Shown: positions 46,041 through 57,125 of the stretch, piece by piece
Position numbering within the stretch: position 1 is the first letter of the stretch
How the letters are laid out: each line of letters begins with the position of its first letter
NCBI GenBank assembly: GCA_005406025.1
Contig: BGZK01001012.1
Span: 124,001-188,000, forward strand
DNA: 64,000 nucleotides
Direction of reading: 5' to 3'
Origin: Eumeta japonica
Taxonomy: Eukaryota > Arthropoda > Insecta > Lepidoptera > Psychidae
The notes under the pieces: model-generated
The model's database searches: none
What the model was told of the DNA's origin: nothing
The model's input: the letters and a program-made list of their open reading frames with translations, nothing else
Program-made: the position numbers and the translations under genes

Positions 46041-46340
46041 CCCGCGATGGTATTCAAACTCAAAATTTAATTTTAACTACCTCTTAAATTTAAAGACAAA
46101 CTTTACGTTTGTTGAGGGGCGGACAGGAGGGTGTGGCCGAAAGCCATCGAGGTTGCTACTGTTCGCTCTAAGTTAATTTAATATAATAAAAACTGTTACA
46201 GTAGACATCGTTTGTATACATCTATTTAATAAGTATTTCAAATTAATGGGAGGGAAAAATTTGCATTTGCTCTCTGTCTAACCCTTAGATAATATAACGT
46301 GATAAATTGTGTCTTAAATTAAACAGTAGATTATTGCTAA
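46041..46340. other. AT-rich stretch, nothing recognised
   Basis: No feature recognised. Confidence 0.4.
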
Positions 46341-46460
46341 TAAAAGAAAAAAGTTTTATTAAAATCTATCCATAAACTTTTGAGTGATTCTTGAACAAAC
46401 AAACAGACGAATGTACAAATAAAAATGCAGACAAACAAAAAATTTAAGAGGATCTGTATT
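46341..46460 (+). mobile_element. LINE/SINE-like tail
   Basis: ttaaaatctatccataaac, then ttgagtgattcttgaac, aaacaaacagacgaatg and gcagacaaac. This is the usual order of a short-element tail in this genome (compare 40600-40672). Only the tail is seen. Confidence 0.4.
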
Positions 46461-46679
46461 GAAGTTTGTATTATTTATATAGTACACACTGTACATACCG
46501 CTTACTCTTATAAAAAAAATAATATACAGTTTTGGCTTCTATAAGATTTTATTTACATGTATAGAAGATATGAGAAATACGTAACTATTCAAATAAATGT
46601 AGTTACGAAATAAACGTTTGGACTGTGTTCAAATAAATAGCAATTTTAATCGATACAATAATAGTTTTGTAGATCTAAA
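46461..46679. other. AT-rich stretch, nothing recognised
   Basis: No feature recognised. Confidence 0.4.
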
Positions 46680-46835
46680 AATAAACACGTGTCCGCGTCC
46701 CGCCCAACTCGGCCGACCCACAGCACGCCCGCTGCGAGGATCTGCGCGGAGGGGTATTGCGTCACTCTGCTCGCGCTAATCCGATACGCCTCGGGAGCCT
46801 TATTGGCAACTTGTCGTGCCATTGTTATAAGAATA
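46680..46835. promoter_or_regulatory. Small CpG-rich pocket
   Basis: acacgtgtccgcgtcccgcc (an E-box CACGTG near 46687) leads a CpG-rich segment ending near ggcaacttgtcg. No frame of note. Confidence 0.3.
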
Positions 46836-48469
46836 CATGCGTATCGAAATTTTCACTACTAACCATCATACTGTTTAGTATTATGTCTTTCTGTACCATA
46901 CTTCGAGTTTCCGTCTTTTAAACTTTCCGAGATAATCACCTGTGACACATAGACAGATACATGTATAGCAAAGAAAAGTCGGTCGGTCTGTGGTGAATAC
47001 ATTTCGTAATTGTTGTGAACATTTGATTATTATTCACATAAAATTTCAATTTAACAGAGCATTCTTCGATGAGTGAATAGAGCGCAAGCTACTTACGTTC
47101 AAGCCTCTCGATTCGAATGAAAGATTGCGTGAGGGCGCTCCTCCGCAACGGCGTGATAGCAAAACATAATCTTAGTTTTCGACTCGCACACGAAAATGTG
47201 GGGGAAAACAATATTCCCTCTTGATTTTTATAAATTTTAGAAATGTTACGGTTAAAAAATACCTTTATATAAAATACGAGCACAGCAGAACCGACAATGT
47301 TGAATAATATTTTAAATTATCACGGTTTTCAAAATTCTTTTATCGCTTGTAACACCGCAACGTATAAAGTGTTATATCGATGCTGTCTAGTTTATTTCTA
47401 AGAATGTTGTACGGATCCTTTGGTGTGCGGTGTTAACTCGCACTTCAATAATTTTTTCCCTTTACGACATCTTAACAAAGTAAATACGTTTTCTCATTTG
47501 AAAGATATGAACTGACAATAAAATGTTAATCTTACACTATCACAATAGCACAAAAATTAAATTTAGAAAATGCTTAATCAAAACTATAGGAATCAAAGAA
47601 CAGTGACCGGGAGGGTACAAGCTACATCAGCTTGATTTCGGAACGACAGCCATGAGACAGAAATGCAGAAATGCACAGACCAGCAGGAGATTATCTACAT
47701 GCAACGTGCATCCTTGCATTATTCGTAGATTGGTGCACCTATGTAATGAATTTAGTAAATCCTACTTTTCGGCTGTAAAGCCTACTCGGGTGCTATTTCA
47801 AACCTGCTACTCCTATTGCAATATATAACACACATACAAACTATAAACCTACTTTATGGTTTGTATAGATGTTATCTATATACTTTATACACATATTTAT
47901 CTGTAGTTATCTCGCCGTTTTTATCGCGTATTATATTATTTAATCTAGTTTAAGTATTTTGCTACCATATATAAATATAAATGTCAAGTAAACAGAAGTA
48001 AAATTCCACTGCGATGTGTTAATGGCAAAGGTTTTATCGAGTTATTCGTTTATAGAAATTCTGTTTATAACATTTTCAAGATTTGCAAATCGTTATTCAT
48101 TTTAATAATATAGAGAATAATCACATTTATTATTATAATAAAAACAAAATAAATTATACAGTATGTTTATTAAGGTAAAAAATATTTTTTAGCTTAATGC
48201 TTTTTATTAAAACGCATTGAATTAAAGTTGCAGTTTCTTTTAAATTATGTGATGACTAACACTACAACTAAAAAAATGTTTTGAAAAGCTTCAGTCGTTT
48301 CGAGAATAGGCCCTTCAGGGCCTGAGGGCCTACTTTCATCCTTGCTCAAAATGAGAGATAGCACCAATTGTTTTTGTATATAGTATAACTTAACTCTTCA
48401 TGATCTTCTAACACGCTCTTCTAACGGTAATTATTCAAAATAAGGTGAAACACAAAAAAACCATTCATA
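46836..48469. other. AT-rich stretch, small palindrome at 48308
   Basis: aggcccttcagggcctgagggcct (split: aggcccttcaggg / cctgagggcct) near 48308-48331 is an imperfect palindrome. The 47050-47200 part is more balanced in composition. No gene. Confidence 0.35.
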
Positions 48470-48590
48470 TGTCAGACATACGAATATCCGAATATACATA
48501 CGGATATCCGTATGTATATCCGAATATCCGGATATACATATACAATACAATATACAATTGTATGTATATTGTATATACATACAATATCAT
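48470..48590. repeat. Palindrome-rich block
   Basis: 48481-48530 is a loopless palindrome centred between 48505 and 48506, 25 nt per arm with 22 pairing, its core being atatacatacgg/ccgtatgtatat. A second hairpin follows: attgtatgtatat (48557-48569), loop tgt, atatacatacaat (48573-48585), 13 perfect pairs. The unit atatccg/cgaatat recurs. A derived microsatellite is likely. Confidence 0.85.
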
Positions 48591-49640
48591 ATCAATCGAA
48601 ATATGTTCCTTGCAGTCAAAATATGAACATAGCCTATGCGTCTATATACATTTTAAAATTCAATTCTACGAAATATATTGCATTTATTTTATTTAAAGAT
48701 TTTATTAATTCAAAACTTCTGTATGCGCGAATTGAGAATATGTGCTGAAATCTATATTCAGACCTATCGTGACGTTGAGTAGTATGCATCTAAAATCTAT
48801 TAAGTTCGTTTATGAAGTTTCCACATTTATAAATTGAATTTTGGTTTCATCACCAAATCAGAAATGTTTAAATTTCAAATGGTCAGTATTCGAAAACGTT
48901 AATTTCACACGTAAATCTTTAATACATTTATTAATAATTTAATCATTGTTTTATTAATAACTAATTATGTGTACAATTTTGCCCATGTGAAAATAGAATA
49001 AAATCCTATCCTAATTTTTTTAAACCTTGTTTTATATATTTTTTATATTAAACCATCTCTAAATAAACTAGTTTGTTAGCATCTTTTTTGCAAATATATC
49101 TTACTACATTTATGAAGAAATGTTATTTGTAGCGAGCTAGATTTTTTCAATTGGTGCTCTAGTACTGTGGAAGCCTAACCAAAGACCATCTGCATTTGAA
49201 TGGTATAACATAATGAATGAATCATTAGAGTTTTGTACAAAAGTAGGCTTTCAATTCACTTTTTTTTCGGGTCGTTATGTGACATTTTGTGGTATTCTTT
49301 TTCTTTCTTACATTTCTTATTCGGTAGCTACTGCAAATGTTCTATGACCCTCCAGTTAGGACCTTCAATTTTATGTAATCTCATAAAATTTATTCTACAT
49401 TTTTTATAATTTTTTACTTTGTTTTAGTTTTCTCTTAATAAGGTGTAAAAATATACGTATGCGTATTAATAAATTTTACATACAGTATTAAGTTTAAGTT
49501 AATTTAAGTAGATCCAAATTGTAAGCACGTAAAACCGACTACCTTGCATAAAACATATAATAAGGAAATACAAAAATAAAAGGAGACGTACATAGTAGCA
49601 GGAAAAGAGCATTCAAGTATTCTGAGCTGTCACACAAAGT
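48591..49640. other. AT-rich stretch, nothing recognised
   Basis: Only tails of chance frames from 48445 and 48512. Confidence 0.4.
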
Positions 49641-50060
49641 TCGACACCTTCGCACCCGACGACATTCGAATGTGACACATTCTTTGACAATAGAAATAAC
49701 TCTTCATCTGCTCATCGCACCGCGGCGCATGAGTCCCGCTCCCGCTCACCGGCGCGCGCCGAGCGGCCGAGCGACACCCGCACAAAACTTGGGGCGCGAA
49801 CAAAAAGCGCCGCGCCGGCGCTGCCTTGGCGGGGTTCCATTTCCATTAACGATATTTAGCTAAGTATTCGCTTCTGAAACTCTTCGACCATTAACTTCCG
49901 CCCCGCCCGTTTTTTCCCGCAGTCGGCTAACTAACTTTTTCCGCGTCCCGGCGCGCTGTTTCGCGCCGTGGAGTATCACGTGAGTTACGGCCGGCGCTCG
50001 TGGAGCGCGCCCGGTGCCAACTATTTATTGCCGGTCTTAAACTTACACTTTTCAACCCTT
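49641..50060. promoter_or_regulatory. CpG-rich island, candidate regulatory DNA
   Basis: CpG-rich from about 49720 to 50030 with gtatcacgtgagttac near 49973 (E-box CACGTG). The 63-codon frame is a GC artefact. Confidence 0.35.
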
Positions 50061-51217
50061 CAATTTTAGCCCTTTATAGTACACGTCGAACTTTTATACG
50101 CTCCGTTTAGGATATTTTATATTTGGATTAATACATACAACGCATCTACACTAACCATTAGATTGCCTTTACATAGAGTTTTCATTGTTAATACGTGCAA
50201 CTCACTTCGTATGACCGCAACCTTAATGCATGAAACGTCTTTCACCTGTCACTAATATGATCGCATTCAGTATCAGTTAGATTGTTTGGATATAGCGTTG
50301 ATTTCGAGAGTTTTTTTTACAATATTCTTAAATTACCTTTTACAGTGTCCATAAGACGTTACTAGTACAAGTACACCTTACGAAGACCGTATTAGACACA
50401 TTTGTTAAAATTAATACCAAGATTACTGCTGATGATTGTAGCTGCTTTTTTTTGTTTTTTTTTTCTGTACGACAGAAGAATCTTTTTTGGTTCGCCTATA
50501 ATTTTGAAAAGAAGTAAATCATTGAAACATCTCACCACGTAATGCATTGTCTACAATATTTGATCATACGCACTTCCTTTGTTCGCGCAATAAAAAACGA
50601 CGCAGCGACGGTAAACTTTTTGTCAACCGACGGTGATTTCAGTTTTAATAAGTATACATAACCTTACCTAGGGGATAAAACGGTGCCTTTGGACGCAGGA
50701 AGCTTACATATATTCAATTAGAACTCATTGAATGCTTTTCTTTCGTTCACTTTACTGGTTTAGGATATATTTTAGTACTCATACCGCGGACATGTTGTTA
50801 ACATGTTAGTTGACTACACAGGGTTGCGAATTCATTTATGGGATACTGTGTGCGAATATTCAATAAGATTCCTGAGGATATACAAAATTTTGCCTTATAC
50901 GATATTAAAGTCTTTATTGAGCAAACACCGCACAAAAGGCTATTATACAATCTATGAATATTTTGAGGGTAAATGGACATAACGAACTCGACTTCTTAGT
51001 TTATTTTTCTAGCAATAGTTTAATACATGATTGTGTTTCTATGTAATTTTGGTTTGAAAAAGCTATCCTCAAATTTCGTACTCGTTTGTCTTGAGGATTA
51101 ATTGCCTAACGAACGAGTTTTAATTTAAGCAAAAAAAAAGTGGTAACAGAAAAAACTGTAAATTATTTAAATGTCTCGACTTATTCCTAGTGTTATATTA
51201 TAATCTATTAAATAAAG
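50061..51217. other. AT-rich stretch, nothing recognised
   Basis: A 60-codon minus frame (50798-50980) shows no domain. Confidence 0.4.
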
Positions 51218-51240
51218 ATATTTTGAATTTGAATTTGATA
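51218..51240 (+). mobile_element. (TTTGAA)n end, possible LINE 3' terminus
   Basis: aataaagatattttgaattt then gaatttga: an A/T tail ending in repeated ttgaat, as many insect LINEs end. No LINE coding sequence precedes it. Confidence 0.3.
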
Positions 51241-51559
51241 TCGACCCTTTTTACCGCACCTGATGCGTTTACCGCACCTTGTCCGTTATGCCCACTAATG
51301 TATTAAAGTTTTTGCTTTAACACGTCGTAGAGCTGTTCCATATTTCTTTGAATATAGCGCCTTTATTTTGAAACGACTTAATGAACATAAATGCTAATTA
51401 AACATAAAATAATCAAGGTATGTTTTTATTAATCATTCGCTAGATAAAGGGAGTACTGCGAAATAGCGGTGTCAGATTTCAGTGATACCTTCTACGGCGT
51501 AGGTTAAACTAATAACTAATTTAAGTATTGAGCATTAAAAAAAAACTGTACATTCAAAA
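51241..51559. other. AT-rich stretch, nothing recognised
   Basis: taccgcacctgatgcg and taccgcaccttgtccg near 51251 and 51270 form a small direct repeat. Confidence 0.4.
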
Positions 51560-51995
51560 ACGATCCCGTTTCACCTTCTCATCTACCATCGGCCACTATA
51601 ATTTAATACCGTTTGAAAAGCGCTCAAAACTCTGAAATTTGCCCCCGGCCCGCGCCGCCGGCTGAGGTCCGCCGGCCCCTGACGCGCCCGACCTGAATTT
51701 CGTTTGTAATTAGAGACTTCACGAGCACCGTTTAATGAATTACCTTATCCTGAAAGGGACGCGGCGAATTCTGTGAAGCGATCCTTTACGTTTCGTTAAA
51801 ATATGTCGATGTGAAATCGGACCATTATTTGGGAATCCGCTTTTCGCCGCTTCTCGTGAGTGCGCGTTACATCGCTTATCATAAAAAAAAATTATGAAGG
51901 GTCGGGACGTGAATATTTTAGAGAGTGATGTTTTGTAATTTTTGAGAGAATCTAATGAATCTCGTACTTTATTAAAATAAAAAAAAAGTCTCAAT
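51560..51995. promoter_or_regulatory. Candidate conserved regulatory element
   Basis: CpG-rich centre (51645-51690) flanked by gtttgtaattagagac (51703) and gtttaatgaattacc (51730). An 84-codon minus frame at the right has no domain. Confidence 0.4.
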
Positions 51996-52189
51996 CAAAT
52001 CAAAATATCGCACTATAACACATTTTGAATTTGCGATATGACCTGAGGCCGCCCGCACCGGCCAAGTGCGGGCTGGGGGCTGCTAAAGACCGTTGTAACC
52101 AATAGGGTGACAAGGTGCTGGACATGCGACAACCTCCGTTCCATGACATGCGGTTGATGTGACTCACATTAAAATCTCATTGGTCAAAT
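51996..52189. other. Mixed sequence with a small hairpin
   Basis: cccgcac (52052-52058) pairs with gtgcggg (52066-52072). Confidence 0.4.
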
Positions 52190-52262
52190 TGCCTCAGTCA
52201 GGATCAAATGCGATATCTTCTTGTTTTAATGCGCGCCTCTAACCACTAGACAACTGTTGTTC
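52190..52262 (-). mobile_element. tRNA-derived SINE head (fossil)
   Basis: Minus strand: agttgtctagtggttagag is A-box-like, resembling tRNA-Asp or tRNA-Glu, and gcatttgatcctgactg about 35 nt later is a worn B box. Not a functional tRNA. Confidence 0.6.
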
Positions 52263-52347
52263 TTTATTTTTCTTGTTTCAAAATTTTCATAATTAAAAAC
52301 AATACAGTTTTAAACAAAAAATATTAAAACAGCCAATTTTCCAACAA
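52263..52347. other. AT-rich spacer
   Basis: No feature recognised. Confidence 0.4.
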
Positions 52348-52618
52348 GGCCATCTATAAATGACGTCACACTTTGGCGGGGGGCGGTCAACGAAATGTGA
52401 CAGTGCGCGGCAATGAGCAGGTCAAAACTTTGTGGCGTCAAATCCGAACTAAGAAAACGAAAAAAGGTTTATGTCTTTTGTTTTGTCCAATATTTAAAGT
52501 ATTTTGAATAACAAAAATATTGTAAAAACTGCTGTTTTCATTTACATGTGCCCATCTTTGACAAGGACGGGGGGGATCAAAAACCTTATAATTTATGTGA
52601 CGTAATTTATGGATGGCC
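52348..52618. mobile_element. MITE with 23-bp terminal inverted repeats
   Basis: Left end ggccatctataaatgacg-tcaca (52348-52370) and right end tgtgacgtaatttatgg-atggcc (52596-52618) pair with two mismatches. Inside are gcggggggcggtc and gacgggggggatc near the ends. No coding capacity. A family with this ggccatccataaattacgtca end is, as I recall, widespread in insects; superfamily uncertain. Confidence 0.85.
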
Positions 52619-52910
52619 CCCTAATGCTGTTTGTCCTATATTTTATAACTTTTAACTATAAAAGATAGTTACATAATGTATAAATCCTATTAAATTTATA
52701 AATGTGAAAGTTTCTTATGTTTAGATGTTCGTTATTCAATCACGCTTTAACGGTGAAGAAAATTATTTGAAACTATATCGTGATGTACTTTATAAATCAC
52801 TACAACATGTAGGCTATAATTTATAAAGATACTAACTTTTGTTCATGACTTTGCTTATGTGATGGTAGAACAAATTATTTACTTGGTTATTGGTAACAAC
52901 AACATTCCAG
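52619..52910. other. AT-rich stretch, nothing recognised
   Basis: No feature recognised. Confidence 0.4.
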
Positions 52911-53225
52911 GGTGCTTCCAGTTTAATATCGGTTTGGTATCGGAATTGCGAACAGGATCGAGATCGGCATCAGGATTGATAACGTCATCCTTCAATATGA
53001 GACATGAAATAATTCGCTGTATGTCCAAGAGGTAGGAGCCACAAGTGACTTATATACATGTATTGAAAAGAAATGATTTAAATCGAGACCAGAATTAGAA
53101 TCAAAAGCTTAACCGAAACTGCAACTGAAAGTAGTAATAATATCGGGATCGTGGTTAACGGAGTGATCGGTCGATATAAATGTTGAAAGATTTGATGTCC
53201 ACGCGGCTAAGCCGCGGGCTAAAGA
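52911..53225 (-). mobile_element. Dispersed element with degenerate GATCGG middle
   Basis: atcggtttggtatcgg, aggatcgagatcggc and atatcgggatcg form the drifted middle. The right end cggtcgatataaatg, gatgtccacgcgg, aagccgcgggct matches 4028-4080 and, reversed, the head type at 40227. Minus orientation inferred from that. Confidence 0.55.
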
Positions 53226-53337
53226 GGAAAAAACACTTAAAAAGTAATTTATTTTTCAACAATATTCTTATATTTTTTTCTTGATTGACTATAACGATCT
53301 CCATTTTTTATAGCATTCAAAAAATGGAAAACAGCGC
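53226..53337. other. AT-rich, one small hairpin
   Basis: ccatttttt and aaaaaatgg at 53301-53327 are inverted. Confidence 0.5.
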
Positions 53338-53400
53338 ACATACATATATAAAAGGAAAAAATATGAGCGGCCGCACATATTTTTTTCCTTTTATGTATGT
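53338..53400. repeat. Hairpin with GCGGCCGC in the loop
   Basis: Left arm 53338-53365 (acatacatatataaaagg...) and right arm 53376-53400 (catattttttt... ending atgtatgt) pair over about 24 bp with one small bulge. The 10-nt loop agcggccgca is itself a GC palindrome, striking between AT arms. Confidence 0.8.
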
Positions 53401-54005
53401 TCACAAATATCGTTATCATTCGTTCATCGATCTTGAAAATTATTTTTTTTCTTGAAAGGGTAGACTTCCGACGTTGTGACCCTTCAATTAGTTTCATACG
53501 AATTTGCGCATTACATTTAATAAGACGTAATAACGATATTCTTGTAACATGTATGAAAACAAACACACTGCCTCATGACGCTCATTGCAAAATGTCATAA
53601 AAACATAAATATCAACCATAAACTAATGTAAAATCATGATCCTAAACTTTAGTATGGCATGAAAAAAACCATGTCAAAAAATCGACTGAGAATAGATACG
53701 CCTCACAGGCGTATGTCCCCGTTTTTTCCCCAAGCAAATATGCAGAACTATTTTCAGTGTCGCATGCCCGAACTAATAAAAATTTCACACGTCTATCAGT
53801 CATTCGTTATATTGTTACGAGTGAGTCTATCACTTATCGTTCGAATCTTTGTCGTTCAAATATATTGATTTAAAAATCGATTGCATGAAATAACTATCTA
53901 CTTCTGTTATGTTACTAAGTTGCAAGTGTAGGTAACCTATAATTCTGATTTTTATTTGAAAAATGAATATCTAATCTATCGATTCTCTTCTTATATAAAA
54001 TATGT
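53401..54005. other. AT-rich stretch, nothing recognised
   Basis: The frames here (67 and 69 codons plus; the 105-codon minus frame crossing the hairpin) show no domain. Confidence 0.4.
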
Positions 54006-54100
54006 AATTATGTACAGTTGTGCATAAGCACAACTGTACATAATTGTGCAGTTGTGCTTATGCACAACTGCACAATATATTTTTATCATAAGATAAAAAT
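54006..54100. repeat. Triple hairpin array with ATAA/TTAT loops
   Basis: Hairpin 1: aattatgtacagttgtgc (54006-54023), loop ataa, exact complement 54028-54045. Hairpin 2: attgtgcagttgtgc (54043-54057), loop ttat, exact complement 54062-54076. Hairpin 3: atttttatc (54079-54087), loop ataa, gataaaaat (54092-54100). Hairpins 1 and 2 overlap by three bases, and the block 54015-54036 is the reverse complement of 54049-54070, so one long hairpin is an alternative fold, with the two loops complementary. Every stem is perfect. Confidence 0.95.
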
Positions 54101-54208
54101 GCCTTGTTATAAATCCCAAACCTTAACGTTTGTAACAGTAGAGAAGTGGTGACACATGACTCGTGTCTTGTGCTATTCAACAATCCCGATCCATAAGACA
54201 TACTTATT
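54101..54208. other. Short unique spacer
   Basis: No feature recognised. Confidence 0.4.
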
Positions 54209-54485
54209 GTGGACAAACCCACAAGTACAAACCCAAAAATAGTAAAGAAGAAATACCATCAGCACCATCTTTATGGCTGGTGTACTGCTACCGTTTACTT
54301 CTTAAGTAACTTTCTACCGCGTGCTGTAGGGCTCTGGAATGACAGCATCAGCAGTATTCCCAGTGAATTACGAGAAGAGGGTGACGAGCGTACTTCTTTC
54401 TGAAAGGCCGGCAAGACACTAATATTTTTTCTGGGTTTGAGGATGTCTATTGTCGACGCTGACTATCTATTTGATGGTAGTGCAC
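54209..54485 (+). pseudogene. LINE reverse-transcriptase ORF C-terminus and 3' end
   Basis: A 64-codon frame contains HQHHLYGWCTATVYF and FLPRAVGLWNDSISSIPSE, matching the C-terminal block of insect non-LTR retrotransposon ORF2 (typically H-x-x-x-x-x-W-x-x-x-T-x-x-F, then F-x-P-R-x-x-x-L-W-N-x-L). The frame stops at 54401, then aaaggccggcaag opens the familiar 3' tail with gaggatgtctattg and gatggtagtgcacattcgc. RT and endonuclease domains are absent: a 5'-truncated copy, as target-primed reverse transcription usually leaves. Jockey/CR1-like clade is my best guess. Confidence 0.75.
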
Positions 54486-54711
54486 ATTCGCGTTTGACCC
54501 TTAAAAATCCTATAAAAAATTGAATTAAATTCTAGCAAATAAATTTATTTTAAAATAACAAAATATGAGTATTAAAAATGCATTTAAACTATCTTAAAAT
54601 TATTTTAGTTTTTAAATACGGTATGGAATCGATTAAATTTTTTTAGAACAATTTTGCCTAAGCGCATGCCGGCCCATGCTGAGTATAAGTTTTCGAAGCT
54701 GTTACTACACA
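54486..54711. other. AT-rich spacer
   Basis: No feature recognised. Confidence 0.4.
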
Positions 54712-55411
54712 AGAAATGCACTACAAATCAAAGAACTACGTTGTTAGACTTTACTGAGTTTCCCGCATAGAATAGGTATAAGTACTTTGGTCGCCTAGAA
54801 CTAGAGAAACAAATAGGTATGTCGACTCTTACTCTTTAACATGTGGAAACTATAATGCACTAGCGAAAGAGCGTATCTCCAAGGTACTTAGGTCCTTTTG
54901 TTGAGAAGCGCCGGTTTTTGGCAATAGCTCAAAACGATATATCCGATCATGTTCAGAATAATTTTTTTTGAAAGTATTTATTACGCGTAACCTTCGTAAT
55001 TTTTTCTTATGTTTTGGATATAACATTTAAAAAATAAAGAGTGGAGACACAATTTCATCTAATTTCAGAGCCATTATTTCCGAATATATTTAATAACTCA
55101 CAAAAATGCTTATAAACCTTGAATTGCTTTTATAAGAACTGGTAAAATATGTGCCAAACGTTGATGTTTGTTGAAAAAAAGGTTTTTAGCTATTTTTGCA
55201 TGTATTGAGTGCCCCCTAGAAATATTTATTCTTATTATTTAACTACCAACTTAAGTGGTGGCTTATACAAGACACCTATAGTCCAAATTTCATTAAAATA
55301 CATCTAGTCGTTTTTCAGTAAAATGCGTGTAACATGCGGACGGACGGACGGGCAGACAGGTGAACGGACGTGATTAAGCTATAAGGGTTCCGTGGTTCAG
55401 AACCCTAAAAA
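54712..55411 (+). mobile_element. Non-autonomous dispersed element, copy B
   Basis: Partner of 9961-10617, same orientation. Head agaaatgcactaca; tail with acggacggacgggcagacag (about 55338) and a clean hairpin agggttc (55384-55390) / gaaccct (55400-55406) before aaaaac. Copy B keeps the GACGGAC run that copy A has lost. No coding capacity. Confidence 0.8.
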
Positions 55412-56160
55412 CAATAAATGAAGGACTAAACAGCGCCATCGTTTTTTAATAATAACTATGTTAAATTCGTCAAAATGCTCACTTATGTAATTTTTGAAAT
55501 GGAAAATAGATTTAACTTTTATACGTAGCTATTAATTAAGATTTAAAATTAAAAACTCCGTCTCCAGAATCGAATAAAAATACAAGTATAACCATAAAGA
55601 TATTATGTCAAAGACATTATTATCCATTACATATGTTTTCCAAAATGTTTAAACACAAAGTCAGCGTCATGTTGTACATAGCTGCCGTCACACTTACTTA
55701 ATAACTAACGGGGGCCATAACGTTTTTCCTTACGTGATGATTTCTGCCAACTATCACCTTCCGCAAACCGCGTTAAGTAAGGTACTTCGTTTCAATAATA
55801 CCAAATATTGGGCTTAACTTGTAGTTACAATAAAAAACCTAAGCGAATATTTCATGTCTTTATGTTGTAACAGGACACGGAAAATATCTACTCACTTATT
55901 TGAGTCGAGACTAGGAAAATATAGCATCATAGGACCATCATAGCAAATATTTTTATTCATTAAATATGGCTTACAAAAGTGTAACATTTAACGCCACGGT
56001 AAATTGTCAAATAAAATATAAATAATTCATTAGACACTTTCAAATTTTTATTAACATTTTTAGCGTTCTTTATTTGACGATATATTAAAAAAACATCTTA
56101 ACATTACGTTATTAAATTAAAGGTAGAAACATTGTAACAATAGAAATATAATATCGTCCC
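55412..56160. other. AT-rich stretch, nothing recognised
   Basis: A more balanced patch near 55670-55790 has no motif I recognise. Confidence 0.4.
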
Positions 56161-56430
56161 ATCGCAAAATCTCTATACAAGGTCGCAATAAATTCCGGGT
56201 GGCGCCCGATCGGCAGTGTATCCTCTTAGCCATAATTAGGGCGGGCGGAGTCTTATCCCGGATTTCCCTGTTCCCGTGTCTCCCGTTGTCCCGCCCTCGT
56301 TCACTTAAATTTTGCCCCACGTCTGATTCCGGTGCGCTTATCTTACAACGATTTTACCTCATTTTTATGGTAATTACAGTTTTATCGTCACCATTTAATT
56401 CAATTTAGCCGCGCGCCCCCATAAATCACG
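56161..56430. promoter_or_regulatory. Candidate conserved regulatory element
   Basis: Balanced, CpG-containing stretch with ccataattagggcggg (56230) and atggtaattacag (56367) TAATTA-type sites and ccataaatcacg (56419). The 67- and 69-codon frames on opposite strands are chance. Confidence 0.4.
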
Positions 56431-57125
56431 AGGAATGTTTTCGTGTAAAAAATATTTCCTCTGTTGTAATTTCTATTGAGTTTTTAAACCAGGCCATTTT
56501 TTGCATCGACTTTACGTTTGTCGTTTAATTATTATCTGGTTATTAGCCATTGTGAGTGGACAATTTTTATGTATTTTTCTATTATAAAATTTAATATTCT
56601 ATTAATATTTTCCAGGTTACAAATTTAAAAGCTCCATTTTTTATGGATGTAGGTAGATTAGAGTTTCATCTAGAGCAACATAGTTGATCTCCTCGGAGAG
56701 ATCTGTTAATAGTTCAAATATACTTACATAATAATTCTTCACGGACATAATCAAAGAATCATAATACACAAGCATAAAAAAAAAATCTGAAATAATCACA
56801 AAACACTATAATAATTTTAATTACACTCGACGTGGTGCCTTCTATGTTCACATTGAATGTGACGGGTACATTTTTTAATACGCGCTTGCGGGACTCTATA
56901 TTATTTTGCCACAGCATCGTTATTATGTATATACCTCTGTCTTCTGCTTCACTTCCGTGGCGACAGAATAGCTTTTTTTCCCCTTTTCTCTACGTTAGAT
57001 GTTTCTTCTCTTACCTGAAAAGAAATGTGCTTAAACGTGACGCGTCCTTGATTTCGCTCTCAAGCTTCGTCCAACTACCAATTATCGAATTTTCGTCTAA
57101 GAAGCTTCATTTCAATAATTAATCG
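56431..57125. other. AT-rich stretch, nothing recognised
   Basis: The 96-codon plus frame 56832-57122 is rich in F/L/S with no domain. Confidence 0.4.

Noticed and set aside
45312..46087. Longest frames of the window (165 and 132 codons)
   Set aside because: They overlap frames on the other strand, lie in GC-rich repeats and are broken by a 1-nt unit-length change; no domain.
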